From the NCBI GenBank assembly GCA_948470475.1, contig OX419338.1, positions 2,336,444 through 2,400,443 of the forward strand: 64,000 nt of DNA. The letters are read 5' to 3'. How positions within the stretch are numbered: the first letter of the stretch is position 1; every line of letters starts with the position of its first letter. The position numbers were made by a program, and so were the translations under genes. The notes under the pieces were generated by a model that saw nothing but the letters and a program-made list of their open reading frames with translations, ran no database searches and had not been told where the DNA came from. The stretch is from Galaxea fascicularis (taxonomy: Eukaryota; Cnidaria; Anthozoa; Scleractinia; Euphylliidae). This document shows, piece after piece, positions 1-12,300 of this stretch.

Positions 1-874
1 GACATCTAAATGGAATATCGTCGATGTTATTTGAAACTTTGCCAAAACATCAAAGAAATGCGATAAAAAGAGAGAGTCCCCATGCCTATTTTCATGCTTT
101 TTCAGGCTTTAGTTTATACCTACTTTGGTAATACCCGAAAGTGGTCTGAGACTATCAACAACTGAACAGAAGCAATGGGATAGAGTTTTATTTTGTCAAT
201 AGCACGTCATGGTCGAAGTTTAACCTGTCAAATATAAAAGGTGAAGAAAAGTGAGCTAATGAATGAGTCAGCAGTCCCATTGGGGCTTCCTTTCAAGGGC
301 TTTGTCATCTTTAGACTTAGTACTACGAGGAGATTAACCCTTAAAACCTGAAGAGTGATCAGCATCAAATTTCTCTTTGTAATATTAATGCTTTGTGAAA
401 CAGAATGGTCACAAGAATTAACAACAGCATCACACAAGATGAATTTGCTTGATATTTTAACAATTTTTCCCTACTACTTCTATAAGGAAATGTGTAGGGC
501 AACAAATGAGAAATTAAATTTTGATCTTGGAGTTTAAAGGGTTAAGTGTGTTTTAGGTTAAGGAGTTGGGAATATGGACGTTTGTATTAAGCTTGAAGAT
601 CATAACTGACTGCCAGTCATTTAGACAATTTGCACTTTGATAGTTTATATTAATAAAACTGCATCGCTTTCTTAACAGTTACTTTGCTAGTTAAGACTGT
701 AAATTAATGCAGTTGTTTGTTGAAAATATCATAGTTTATAATATTAGATTGGATAAATTCCTCCATTTTGCTGAATTTGACTATAAGTTGTCACCAATAT
801 TTTTGTTTGCATTAGCACAGCAGGCAAAACATGTAGGCATGGAAGACAATGACATTTCTTTTTTATTTTTATAG
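1..874. other. intergenic / upstream region, no gene seen
   Basis: AT-rich sequence with only short open frames that lack codon structure or family resemblance. A pyrimidine-rich tract ending in an AG at 873-874 looks like a splice acceptor, which suggests that the 5' untranslated region of the LicD-like gene begins in an exon further upstream, possibly inside this stretch or left of the window. Confidence 0.5.
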
Positions 875-894
875 CCGGATTAGTTCAGTGACAC

Positions 895-1566
895 ATGTTC
901 TTGAGAAGGCGAAGGTTGGTTGTCCATTTTGTGGTCCTCTTAGCTGTGGCTGGAATTTATGTCCATGTCAATTTGCAAAGCTTTGCCTACTACACTAACA
1001 GATGGTGGAAGCCAGTTGTTGCATGTAGGAGTAGTGATGATGAAATAAGTCAACTCCTGGATCTTGCATTTGAAGTTCACAAGATATTAGACAGTATGAT
1101 GATTAGACACTGGTTGATGTATGGCTCCATATGGGGTGCTCATCGCATCGGTAAGCCCCTTCCGTGGGACAATGATGTTGACATTGGGTTTGAAGGCGAA
1201 GGAGTATTTGCCTACATGACTTTAAGTGAATTCTTTGCACCTTTCAAAGCTGCAGGCCTTGAGGTACAAAACAAATGGACTCAAAGTGGAACTATTGTTA
1301 TTTCCAAACCTGGCTTATGGCTGTCTGTAGACTTATTTGCATTCTACAATGACAGAGGAACAATGAGAAGAAGAGGACTCGAGTCTTGGTTTTTTGCTCT
1401 CAACTACAGAACATATCACTCATTTCCAGCTTGGGTAGTAGAACCGGAGCTTCCTCAAGCAAAGTTTGGGTTTTTTAATATTTCTGTTCCTAAAGGAGGC
1501 ATTGAAATAATGAAGCATTTGTATCCATACAATTGGTGGAAAGAAGTACGCCCAGAGGGATGCTAA
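895..1566 (+). CDS. LicD / fukutin-related family type II membrane protein
   Basis: The protein has 223 residues in one coding exon. A short basic N-terminus is followed by a hydrophobic segment at about residues 9-23, typical of a Golgi type II anchor. The lumenal part carries WLMYGSIWGAHRIGKPLPWD around residues 73-92, followed by the acidic D92-x-D94-x-D96 triad in a DNDVDIGF context. In the LicD/fukutin/FKRP nucleotidyltransferase fold this triad binds the metal and nucleotide sugar, so a role in transferring a phospho-alditol or phosphocholine-like group to glycans is likely; the exact substrate cannot be told. At 223 residues it is far shorter than fukutin or FKRP and nearer to the compact LicD-like proteins common in invertebrates. 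The ATG lies 20 nt after a splice acceptor at 873-874, so an upstream non-coding exon is probable. An AATAAA at 2060-2065 is a plausible poly(A) signal. Family call good, orthology uncertain. Confidence 0.78.
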   Translation: MFLRRRRLVVHFVVLLAVAGIYVHVNLQSFAYYTNRWWKPVVACRSSDDEISQLLDLAFEVHKILDSMMIRHWLMYGSIWGAHRIGKPLPWDNDVDIGFEGEGVFAYMTLSEFFAPFKAAGLEVQNKWTQSGTIVISKPGLWLSVDLFAFYNDRGTMRRRGLESWFFALNYRTYHSFPAWVVEPELPQAKFGFFNISVPKGGIEIMKHLYPYNWWKEVRPEGC

Positions 1567-2059
1567 TCCATATAATTATGATGATGCATACTGTTTTTTC
1601 TTCACTGCTTTATACTAAAGACTGAATGTCTTCATTTTCCTTACATGTATGCTCTAATGACATTTATTGGCTATTTTATACGCACTGCAACTTTGGGATT
1701 TCCATGAGGTTAATGGGTTGCATACATTGTGAGGAAATTGATAAAGCACTGAATTTAGACTGTCATGAAATTCAGAAATTGGTGGCACCCAGAAACTTCT
1801 GCAAAAGTCAGGTTTATCACTTGATCCAAACTTTGCTATACATTGATCTCAGTTCAACTCTGCCAAAAGTATTCCATTCTCAGAAAATATTTTGTTTTGG
1901 AAAGCCTTATACTAATTTCAGACATCAGTCCCAATAGAATGCACCCTGAGAATGTCTTGTGGTTAATAATCTCCTGTTAGCGGCCTCAGTTGAGAAGCTA
2001 TGAGGATCTGATTGAAAAAGCTTGAGATTTATTTGGCCACAATGTAATGTACAATTTAC

Positions 2060-2065
2060 AATAAA
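2060..2065 (+). terminator. AATAAA polyadenylation signal of the LicD-like gene
   Basis: Canonical AATAAA about 500 nt after the stop codon, in an A-rich context with no competing coding frame between. It is the first good candidate on this strand; no transcript evidence is available. Confidence 0.4.
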
Positions 2066-2099
2066 AATAAGTACACTGTGTTTAAGTAAAAGAGGCAGG

Positions 2100-4006
2100 G
2101 AATGAAGGAAAGTGGAAGTACATCATTGTGATACATGAAAGAGCTTACTTTGAAAAGAGAGATTTACTTGGAGCCTTGAAATCAGTCTTTGACAGCTTGT
2201 TTCTAGCGTAGGTAAAGCGATCAAAGTGGCAAGCTCTGAACATGTATTGAAAGAAATTTCCTTGTATGAATAAATAAAAATAAATACAAAGAAAATACTG
2301 GTATTTTCATGGGTACTTATCTCGGTTAAAACCCGTGACAAACCACTACTAACAGTAGAAAAGATATTGATAATGTACTCTTATTATATAAGAAGGAAGG
2401 CATACACTTGTTCATTGATCTAGTAAGTAATTACCACTTGTGTGTAAACAAATTTAAGATAGAATCACTCCTTGATTCATAGCAACATACAGTAGAAACT
2501 ATTTATTGGGCACCTCATCAGCAACAAGTTATCAAAGCCCCGATATCCTGGTAAAATATAAAAATTGAGTACTGTATAAGCAATGTGGTGGCAAGGGTTT
2601 CTAATTGTGTCTGCTATCACACAGTCACACAATATTTATGGCTTAGTAGATGTCCTTGTTTTTTGGTGTGGGGTACATGAAGTACCATTCAGAATTACCC
2701 TATAAATGGCATTTCCGAGCCTTAACATTTTCTGGGGAAGCATGCCCCCATATCCCCCTAACGGCTCACGCCTTCGGTGCTCGAACAATCTGTTTTCATT
2801 GCTATTTTAGTTTGTGGTAAGTTGTTGTGATCCGGTTAGAAAATTTCTTAAGAAAATACTTTCCTCCAACTAGTATGGTCAACAAACCCCTCACGAAAAA
2901 GAGAAAATCAAGACCTCAACACAAACTTTTTCAGATTATCATCCTTGACCTTTTTGTACCAAACACTTCTCAAAATCCATGTTTTCATTTTTATCTTGTT
3001 TAAAGATCCAACATCAGAAAATATTCAGAAACTAGGAGGCCAAGAAAGTCAATGCTTTTTTCACAACTTGCAATCTTACCATGCATGTGTGTCGCGTTTT
3101 GCTGCTCCCAAATTTCTATTAGCGACTGAAATTAAAAGAACTGAGTAATTACTGGAGACCAAAACTGCATGTCTGATGTCAGAAAATGGAGACAAAATTG
3201 TGGTGATTATTGACTTTATTTTCGTATTTGTATTTGTGTATTAAAATACCATATGGCACGAATTTTTTTGCAGTTTTTGTCCATGATCTGCAAAAAAATT
3301 TGCTTCACTGGGGAAGTTTCACATTCAAATGTCACCTTTCACACGCAATATAGAATCTCTGTATGACTTTCACTTGCCGATTGCACATTTGGTAAATGCA
3401 AGAAAAATCAGTATTTTGCAATAATTAGTTTCCGCAATAAATATTGCCAATCCACAAAACTAAACTCGCACAAAACTTTCGTGCCACACAGTACAGTGTC
3501 GGTGAAAATATGATCTTTGCTGATCACTATTACTACAGTGGGGAAAAATGGCCCTAATATAAGAGATTGCACAGACCATGATATGATGCTCAAGAGAACA
3601 ATTTAAATTTTAATGCAGTTGATATAGACACTTGTGCATTCCTTGCAACTATCTACCATGAAAAACAAATTGCTGTGAAAAAGTACACAAGAAAGATTTT
3701 AAGTCTAATAACTACAAAACATTGAAAAAGAAACTTCAGTTTGGCTATTTAAACAGTATTTTTCTCCCTACCATGCACAAACGTGAAGAAGTTCCAGTCC
3801 AAGTTAAATACCCACAAAAGGCATTGAAAAAAAAAGAAGGTAAAATTGTTGAGCCGATTGCCTTGTTGTGGATTCAGATCATGTTGTTTTCAAATGCTCC
3901 TTGCAATGGCATAGTTTGTACTAAAATTAACGCTTTGGTCTTTCCTTCCAGCAAACAGTATTCTGATTTAACAATACTTAACCCAGGTATAGTATAAGGT
4001 AAGAAG
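2100..4006. other. region between convergent genes, repeats only
   Basis: No coding exon recognised. At about 2690-2765 lies a dispersed-repeat piece (…ACATTTTCTGGGG then CATGCCCCC) that recurs at about 11560-11630. The stretch just below 4007 is the probable 3' untranslated region of CHMP1 (minus strand). Confidence 0.45.
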
Positions 4007-6288
4007 TCACTGTCGTAGTTTTGCCAGCCTCTGTGACAGCTCATCCTGTAAACATACAAGAAATGAATCTCAAAACTCCTGAAAGTGAAGGACTGGTTGA
4101 ATGCTAAGGCCCTCAGATTTCCCAAACTTCGGGCATAATATTTCTAAGGCCCACATCAGTTAAGTATGAGGAAACATATCTCTTTTTCCCTGGAGTTTGG
4201 TAACAGCTTTGAATGAGACTGGAAATGTACCAAAAACCAAACACCTGTAATGGCCCAATGCCTTAGCAGTGAGGAAAATAATTCTTCTTCCATAACAGGA
4301 AATTTGTCCTTTCAAATCTTCCTTTTGGTTGGACATTTTACCAATTTGACCAGACATTAATTAGCACAATGTAATTCAAAAACAAATTTTGAAAACTATA
4401 TTTAAATTTGTTTGGACATCATGTTTGGACATCATGTTTGGACATCATGTCTGATCATAATGTGAAATTGGCCGGACATTTTCAAAATTTGCTTGGACAA
4501 TGTTTGGTGACCGATTGTTGTTTCCAGCACTATTTAGTGAAACTTTGATATTGAAGGCGATCTTGATTACTGTACGTTGCTTTTACTCAGGAACCAACAA
4601 GTTTGTTTAGAATTGTAGACTGAATGTTTACTGATGGCTAGGATTGCTGGTACCATTGATATGAGTATTAATGGAAGAGAATTCTTCAGGCACTAAGAAG
4701 CCAAAACTCAACATTTCACTGCTGATCTCAGTAATGAAGGGACTGCAGTCCTAAAAATAGAGAGTTTTTGCTTGTCAATGCCTAAAGAACCTTCTTCCTT
4801 TTAATGCTCAAGTGTTATGTTTGGAGCTCAGTGCAAAATGGAAGCTTAGCTTTATGGCCTTGCCCTCTCAATAAATCAATAATATGAAGTACCTATTAAA
4901 TATGTCTAGAAGTTATGAAATACCCCTTTTTTTGTAAGTATTAAAATAATGTCACATTCATACCTGTTCTGCAGAAGCAGCTGAGGCTGTCCCAATTGGT
5001 TGACCCTGTTGTCCAGCAGGAAGCTCCAGGTTTAATTCCAGCCTAGAAAATAGGATATTGAAAGATTTAATTCAGAAAAATATGTGAATGACGATGCAAA
5101 AATAGTGTTGAGACGGAAATGAAGTATCTCATGGGTGTGGGGCTCTGGGCATCACTATCCTATAGTGCATCTTACAACCCATTTCAGTGAGCAAGTAGGG
5201 CTAGGTTTACAGAATGCACAGTACTGCTGTGGACCAGAGTCAATAATGAGGGCCATGTGGCAAAAACAGAGTAAAAACCTGCAATGCCATAGGTTATGCA
5301 TGGGCACTCTTCATTACACTCATTTGCTTACCAGAGCTATAAAACCCAACCAGTTTTTGTTGGACGTTCATAGGAATATAGCTACTTTTTTCTGGTACTT
5401 GAAGCTGCACATAGCAGTACACCTTCAACATAATTATTAAAGTGTATATGACATGAATGCTATTACAATAAAATGAATGCCATTCTTTATCATTTTGAAA
5501 GCTCTACCTAACAAGCTAATAAAATATTTCATGTCATATACACTTTAAGTGATTTGATCTTACACTCAAATATAGAGTCTGCACTGGTTTTGAGATGCCT
5601 ATCACTGCTGTAGTGAAATTCAAAGTAGCTTGAACACTACCTACATTGATAATAATTATTTAATAAAAACACTCACCCAGCTTCATCAGCAACTTGTTGC
5701 ATCAGACTGTCAACTTGTCCCTAGAAGTAAAAACTCTTTAGTGTTCAGAAATCAACCTGATTTAATAGTACCTTTTATAAACAACATTTGAAATTATCAT
5801 ATGATTTGACCACAACAATATTATTGTTATAGTTCTGTTAACTTAAAAAAACAATTTTAGAAAACAAATTTATGTAGCACTAATACTATTAGGTATTAGT
5901 AAAATCCAACTAGTGGTCTATTATCAATGCTGCATTCTGATTGGTTGAGCTACTAGTAGGCTATTTGTTATAGCGCACTAGTAGCGAAAAGCACAGGCTT
6001 TGAAAACCAAAACAGTGGCGGCTGAATCGCGTTTTGCTGAAGTTTCAGACGAGTATTTGAGCTCATTATTACAGAAATCTTTACCAAAATCTAGTACAAA
6101 GAAATCAACTAAATATGGAATGAAGATATTTAACGGTAGGAATGCACAAATTGACAAATGTTACCATAAATTTGACTCCTTTTGCAACTACTATTTCTAT
6201 CGTCTTTGCTTTGGTGGCAAATAAGAATTAAAGTCTAGCTTTAAGTGGTGAAAGATGTTTTGTCTCGATATTTTTTTGACCAACTACC

Positions 6289-6329
<41 letters not shown>

Positions 6330-9300
6330 GGCCTCTGAGTCAATAGCTATTGACTCAGAGCCCATTAGGGCGCGAGGAATAATTGTTAATTATTCTCATT
6401 CATAAATTAAAAGTGTTAAAAAGTAAGTTTTCAGTTGTATGGCTGTTACTTGTTTTTAGATAGTTGCATAAGACAGGCGTAACATAAGGAAACGTACGTG
6501 TGATCTCCAAGTGTGGAAGAGCTGACATGGAACAAAGAGAACACTGTGTTTCTTTGAAGCAATTCACACATAGAATAGATATTCGGCTACAAGCTGAGTG
6601 ATTTTTTCAGAATTTTCCTGAGTTTTTAGCATAATGTTAGCCAAAAAGGGGTTTTGGCTTATAGCCGAGATCTTTTCGAAATCAAAACATAAACACATTA
6701 AGTAAAGGATATTACACATGATCAGGTTAGGCTAATAGCTGAATATACAACTTTGAAATAGATAAACACGAACTTCTTTATGTTGGTCATTGCCTTTAAC
6801 ATTGTTGGTGGCTCCTAAAAGAGCCATTTGTTTGAATTTACAACACTGTTATTCTACTAGTGCATGTCTTTAATCTTCCTGTTCGCTGTCTATCTTGAAC
6901 GTGTTAGCAATTTCTTCTTCACCTTAATTGTTGCTGGCTTCAGATTGTTATGTTTCAATTTCACTGGGTTTTAAAGACAATCACAGTGTATTGAGTTCAA
7001 ATGGTACTCATCTGTTGTACCATAAGTGAGGTGAGTAGGGGAGGCACTCTAAGATTGCCACATACAGTGAAACCCTGCCAAGATGATTTAACCACCTTGT
7101 CATTACGATCACTGTAGCCTGAACTGCATAAACCCACTTATTTTCTTATTTGAAAGCCCTGTTAATCGACCAAACTTTCATGGCCAGACAATGGTCATAT
7201 TAACTGGGTTCCACTGTATTGTGACAAGTATGCAATGCAATGTGCAGTTCCAGATAACATCGATGCCTTCCCCATAAAAGGTCAATGGAAATTCCAAGGG
7301 GGGGGGGGGGGTGGGTGGGTGGCAAAACCAAAAGTTTGAAAAGAAAAACATGGAGTTAAATTGGAATTTCCAGAGGGCTGGGGGTGGATATGGTCATGGA
7401 TATTTTCTTGAACCACACAATGTACACATGAAGTAACAAAACAGCATGTTCCCACCTGTGGCACTGTGAGTGTTGTTGTATCACTCATGGCTGTTTCCAT
7501 GTAGCTTGACTGGACATCAAGGTTTTCAAACTGTTGTTCAAACTTGTCCATTAGAGCAGATACCTACACATAAAGAGCAGAAAATAATGTAAACAACAGC
7601 TGATAAATAAGCTGCACTCAAACATAAGCTATACCAAAGCCCTTGCCTATAAAAGTATTGGCTTTTGGAGAAAGACAACTCTGAATCTCTTAAAAGATTA
7701 ATACTTTATTGTGTGGCAACAATGAAACACACCAATTAAACAAAATGTTGTAGTTCCTGTAACACTTGCAAAAACATTGCAGCATCTAGCAGTCTGATTA
7801 AACTGAACAATTCTTTCAAAGTCTGACTGACTTACGAAAATTTACAGACCGAAACTTTTCAAACTGTTGTCACAAATTATTACCACTATCAATCCTGATT
7901 ACAAGTAATATTTTGTAGCAAAAAGGTGTCTGTAGATTTTAAGCAAGTTTTTACTGTAAACTCTTAAACTTAGCATGTGTTTCCACCAGTACATGTAGTA
8001 TCAAACAGGAAGCTTATCCATGGACACTTCCCAACTGGAGTCCACTTTGATGCCGTTTTACCAAACCACTCACCTTTTCTAAATTCATTGATCTCATGGC
8101 AGAGTCCATGGATTTCACAACTCCAGACATCGATCCTGTGACCTGTCAGATAAATATCAGTAATCATGATGAATTACAATTTGTTATTGAATCACCACCA
8201 TTACCATTATTATGATTATGATTATGATTAGTGCCAGTAACAGTATCAATATAGATATCATTATCATTTGAGATTTTGTTAGCCGATCAGTGCTTCACTC
8301 CTGTATGCTGGATTATGACTAGTGGTTTGGTAAAGAGATAGTTTGCCGGTAAATAAAGAGAAACTGGACCAGGGAAATTATAATTAACATACACTGTAGC
8401 TGTTAGGGATGAAATGAGAGCAAATTTTTTGCATCAACTACACACCATTGGTGTGAAAATCCTTACATGTAAAAGGGAAGAATGTTCTTAAGTTAAAATT
8501 CAAGTCGATCAACATAAAATATTTATAGCATTATTACAAACAACTGCATGTAAAAGCATTTTACTGGGAAGCCAGGCAACAAGTTTAGTTTATCAGTAAT
8601 CTGTCATCAAAAGAAGTTCTCAAGATGTGAACAAGTTACAGTGACACAATTTATTGACATATTCAAACATTCTCATGAAAAGGTATGGTCATGTAAGATA
8701 CAAAACTTCTGCACAGACCAATAACATTACGCATTGGTTTTGTTGACTGCATAGTTGACATCTAAGGTTCCTGAACAAAACTCAGGACTTTAAAAGTACT
8801 GTGTAATTACCTGTTTCATTGTAACAGCTGTTTGCACTCTTGATGCTGTGGCATCGATCCTTGAACTCAGTCGCATAAAGTTCAGTGACTGAAATTCAAA
8901 CAAAAGATTAAGTCAGCCTACAAGTTCTAAATAATGTGCAGGGAGGGAGGGGGAGGGGGACAAAAGCCAAAGTCATTGAGGGGAGGGGGGGGGCTAACCA
9001 AAAAACCTTCCATAGGAGGGATATGGACATTTTCTGGAACCACACAAGAGCACTTTGTGATAAGCCGCAGCTACACAAGCAATGTTTTGCTTGCAATGGT
9101 GATGTAATTTCTTGAAATTGGTGAGTTGCCAATATGCGGGGAAAAATCACGTGTAGCCACCCTCATGCAAGTGCTGTGATGGCAACACCTAAAAACTCAA
9201 GAAATTCAATGAGTTGAACTTTTTGTGACAAAATCACAGACTTTGTAACTTGTGTAGTTGTTGCAGTTAAAAAAAAATTCAGGTAAAATTTTTCAGCCTA

Positions 9301-12300
9301 GATTGAAAATCAATTTCCTTTGTCTCCTTTGTCTCCTAACTCTACTTTTATACAATTGAGTGAGTGGCTACAGATCTTCTTATAAGTTACACTTCACTGC
9401 CTCCATAGATTACAGTCCTCCAGAGCTGTCATTACAGGCCGGTAGCCGGCCAAAACAGACGGCTACTTGCCTATCCTCAGCCGTCTACTTTTGTTTCAGT
9501 TCACTGTTACTGTTGAAGAGAAAGCTTACAGTAATAAAATAAAGTCCACTGAAATTACTTGTAAGACATTGTTCTCTAATTTGAGAGTCGAAGTAAAGAT
9601 GTACATCAGTATTACTAGTTTCAAACGCGATTGACAGATGATCTCTTTTAAAGTTATTGAAGGTCTGTGAGTGCAGCCTGAAACATTTTTGCAGAATGGT
9701 TCCCATGCTTGCGTGTCATGTCCGAAAAAAAACATGGCATCTGTGCAAAGAAGGTGAGGCAAAACATTGCACTTTATTGAGTATGAAAATCAAAATGTTA
9801 GACAGTTACCGTATTTATTCCATTTCAGGGTGGGCGTTTATTCGAGGTGGGTGCTTATTCGAGGCTGGGCACTTATTAAATTTTCACCATTTTCAGTTAA
9901 GTAAAAAGTTTATTTTGTAACAAAATAATATCTTATTGACTTCTGACTTTTTTTTCCCCATTTGTGCTTGTGTCTGTGATTATTTTTATATTTTTATATA
10001 TGACATAAGTAATGATTATTTTGTTTCTTAATTTTTTTTTTATTTATTCATCTGCTAGCCTACACGATAAAAGATTGTGTTTAATATAATATTTGAAAAA
10101 CCGTTGGACTTTATGACAACTAGGTAAAACATACATAATTAGACATATATAAAGCGTACCTGACACTTACGCTTTAGGCTTTATGTTTGTTCACACTTTG
10201 TAACTCAAAATTTTTTCTGTCACTTAATCTTAATTAATTATGTATGTTTTACCTAGTTGTCATAAAGTCCAACGGTTTTTCAAATATTATGTAACTGACG
10301 ATGATGTTGGCAACATCGAAACATGTTTTTTAAAATTAAAAATGTTGTAATCTTCTTAAAAATCACAATTTGCTTTCTGCTGTCTCTACCTTTTGATTAA
10401 CAACTCATTGTACGGTCTTTGCTTATTCGAGGCTGGGTGCTTAAAAAGTACTTTTTGGGGGTGGGGTGGTTGGGGTGGGCGCTTATTAACTTTTTCTACC
10501 TTCAGGGTGGGCGTTTATTTGAAGTGGGCACTTATTCAAGGTTGGGCGCTTAATCAAATAAATACGGTATGACAAAAACAGCTCGCTTTATAATTTGTTT
10601 TCTTGTAATGCCAAACAACCAGGTTCTTTAAGGTGATTCCTTAGAAATAAAACTTCCCGATGAATTTTTTTTAAACTTTCCCTGAATGTTCTCTACCGAG
10701 CACTGTTTCGAAAAATACAATAAAAATGATAGGTCACCATTCTCGTTTAAGAGATGCGACGGGCCAATCTTGCCCCATTTATGCGTGTACTCGTTCTAAT
10801 CACGCACGTTATTCATCGGTCCACGTTACATTTTGCGGTAGCTCGAAACATAGTTTTTAAAAGAAATACTCGGGAAAAAACTTGACAGGTAGAAAGTGTC
10901 GAGCATATAGGACAATATCATATAAAATTTGTGGAAACATCACACTATTTAAAACGACGTGGACGTAAAGAGTTGGTAGAGTCGTTATTTTCGCGGTCAT
11001 AATTTGCATCACAGAGCAACGGTTTCGTGCACTCTTTCACCTATATCTTTTTTTCCTTCCGATAAAATTTTTTAGTTTTTTTTTAAATAAAGGAGGATAA
11101 TATGTACACTATTATTATGCAATAAAAAATATAGGTCACCATGCTCGTTTAAAAGAAAACGAACATTTATTTCGCTATCGAGTTAAGCTTAATGGAAATT
11201 CTTTCGTTGTCAGTACGTGCACGCGCTAATTTGTGCGTGCTAATGACGCGAAATCGTGCGCAGTAGGGATGCGCAATGCAATACTGAGGAATCACCTTAA
11301 ACAGCCGTTTTCCAGCCATTGATGATGAGACCATTAGTCAGTGTTAGTAAACAAATTAAACTGGGTATTATACTCTCTGACTGTTTTCCTTTTCCTTCCT
11401 TGGTAAGATCTAAATTTGTATTGTAGTGTTCCAGTATTTTGTGAACAATTTTCTAGATAACCATTTCCATCTTTAAGAGAACAAGTGAGTAAATTTAAAT
11501 TCTGTTAAATTAAGCCTGGATTTTGGATTGCTTTTTGAGGGGAAATATCGCCAGAAAACGTTGGAAATGGCATTTCTGGGTGTCTAGATTTCAACATTTT
11601 CTGGGGGGCATGCCCCCTGACCCCCTCTAGAAAACTTGTGCCTCCTGCGTTTGAGTGCCAAGCTGCCTACTGTTACTTTTGAGACTTCTATTTTCAAATT
11701 TAATGACAGCCCTGGTCCTCTTATCAAGGATACCACATTCTGTAGAAATTGTCATAAGATTGTTGATAAAAATGCTTTCAGTTTAATTTCTTCCCCACAG
11801 AAAGTTTTTTTAATGTAGGTCAATGGAAATGACCCCTTCCCACCCCACCTCTCCAGGATGTTTAATTTTGCTCCATACTTTTCTTTAAAAACTTTTGCTT
11901 TTGCTCCACCCCTCGCCCTAGAACTTACTTTTACCTTTCATGGGGGAGGTATGGGGATTCTCTGGAACTGCACAATTCAATACACCATGTACCTCATACA
12001 GTACCTCAAGGTTAATAATAAATTATTACTATTATTATTATTATTATTATTATTCCCTTTGTGATATGACATTGGACATGTGTCATTTTACAATATCAAG
12101 AGAAGAAATCACGTAATGTTAAACAACTCACTTGATTCTTTTGTCTGATAGAATTTTCAGCATGAATCTTAGCTCCTTCCATGTTTCCTTTTTGGATGGC
12201 CTGGAATTTAAGATTAAACAGAAAGAGAAATTGAAGAAATTTCTGCCAAAGGACTGTTAGGGCTGGCGATTAAGTTTGTGCTTGGAGTCAAAAAAGGGTA

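Larger units (their letters stand above)
9807..10569. mobile_element. TIR element with TACCGTATTTATT ends and GGGCGCTTATT repeats
   Basis: It begins TACCGTATTTATT at 9807 and ends with the inverse at 10569. Near both ends are many copies of a GGGYGYTTATTCGAGG-like unit in one orientation. The middle (about 10040-10410) looks like a separate nested insertion with a perfect inverted repeat and a ribozyme-like motif, annotated separately. It lies in the CHMP1 intron between exons 4 and 5. Confidence 0.65.

Noticed and set aside
6000..6224. 74-codon Lys/Ser-rich frame as a host gene
   Set aside because: It lies wholly inside a TIR-bounded element, lacks exon signals and the resemblance to recombinase-like proteins is weak.
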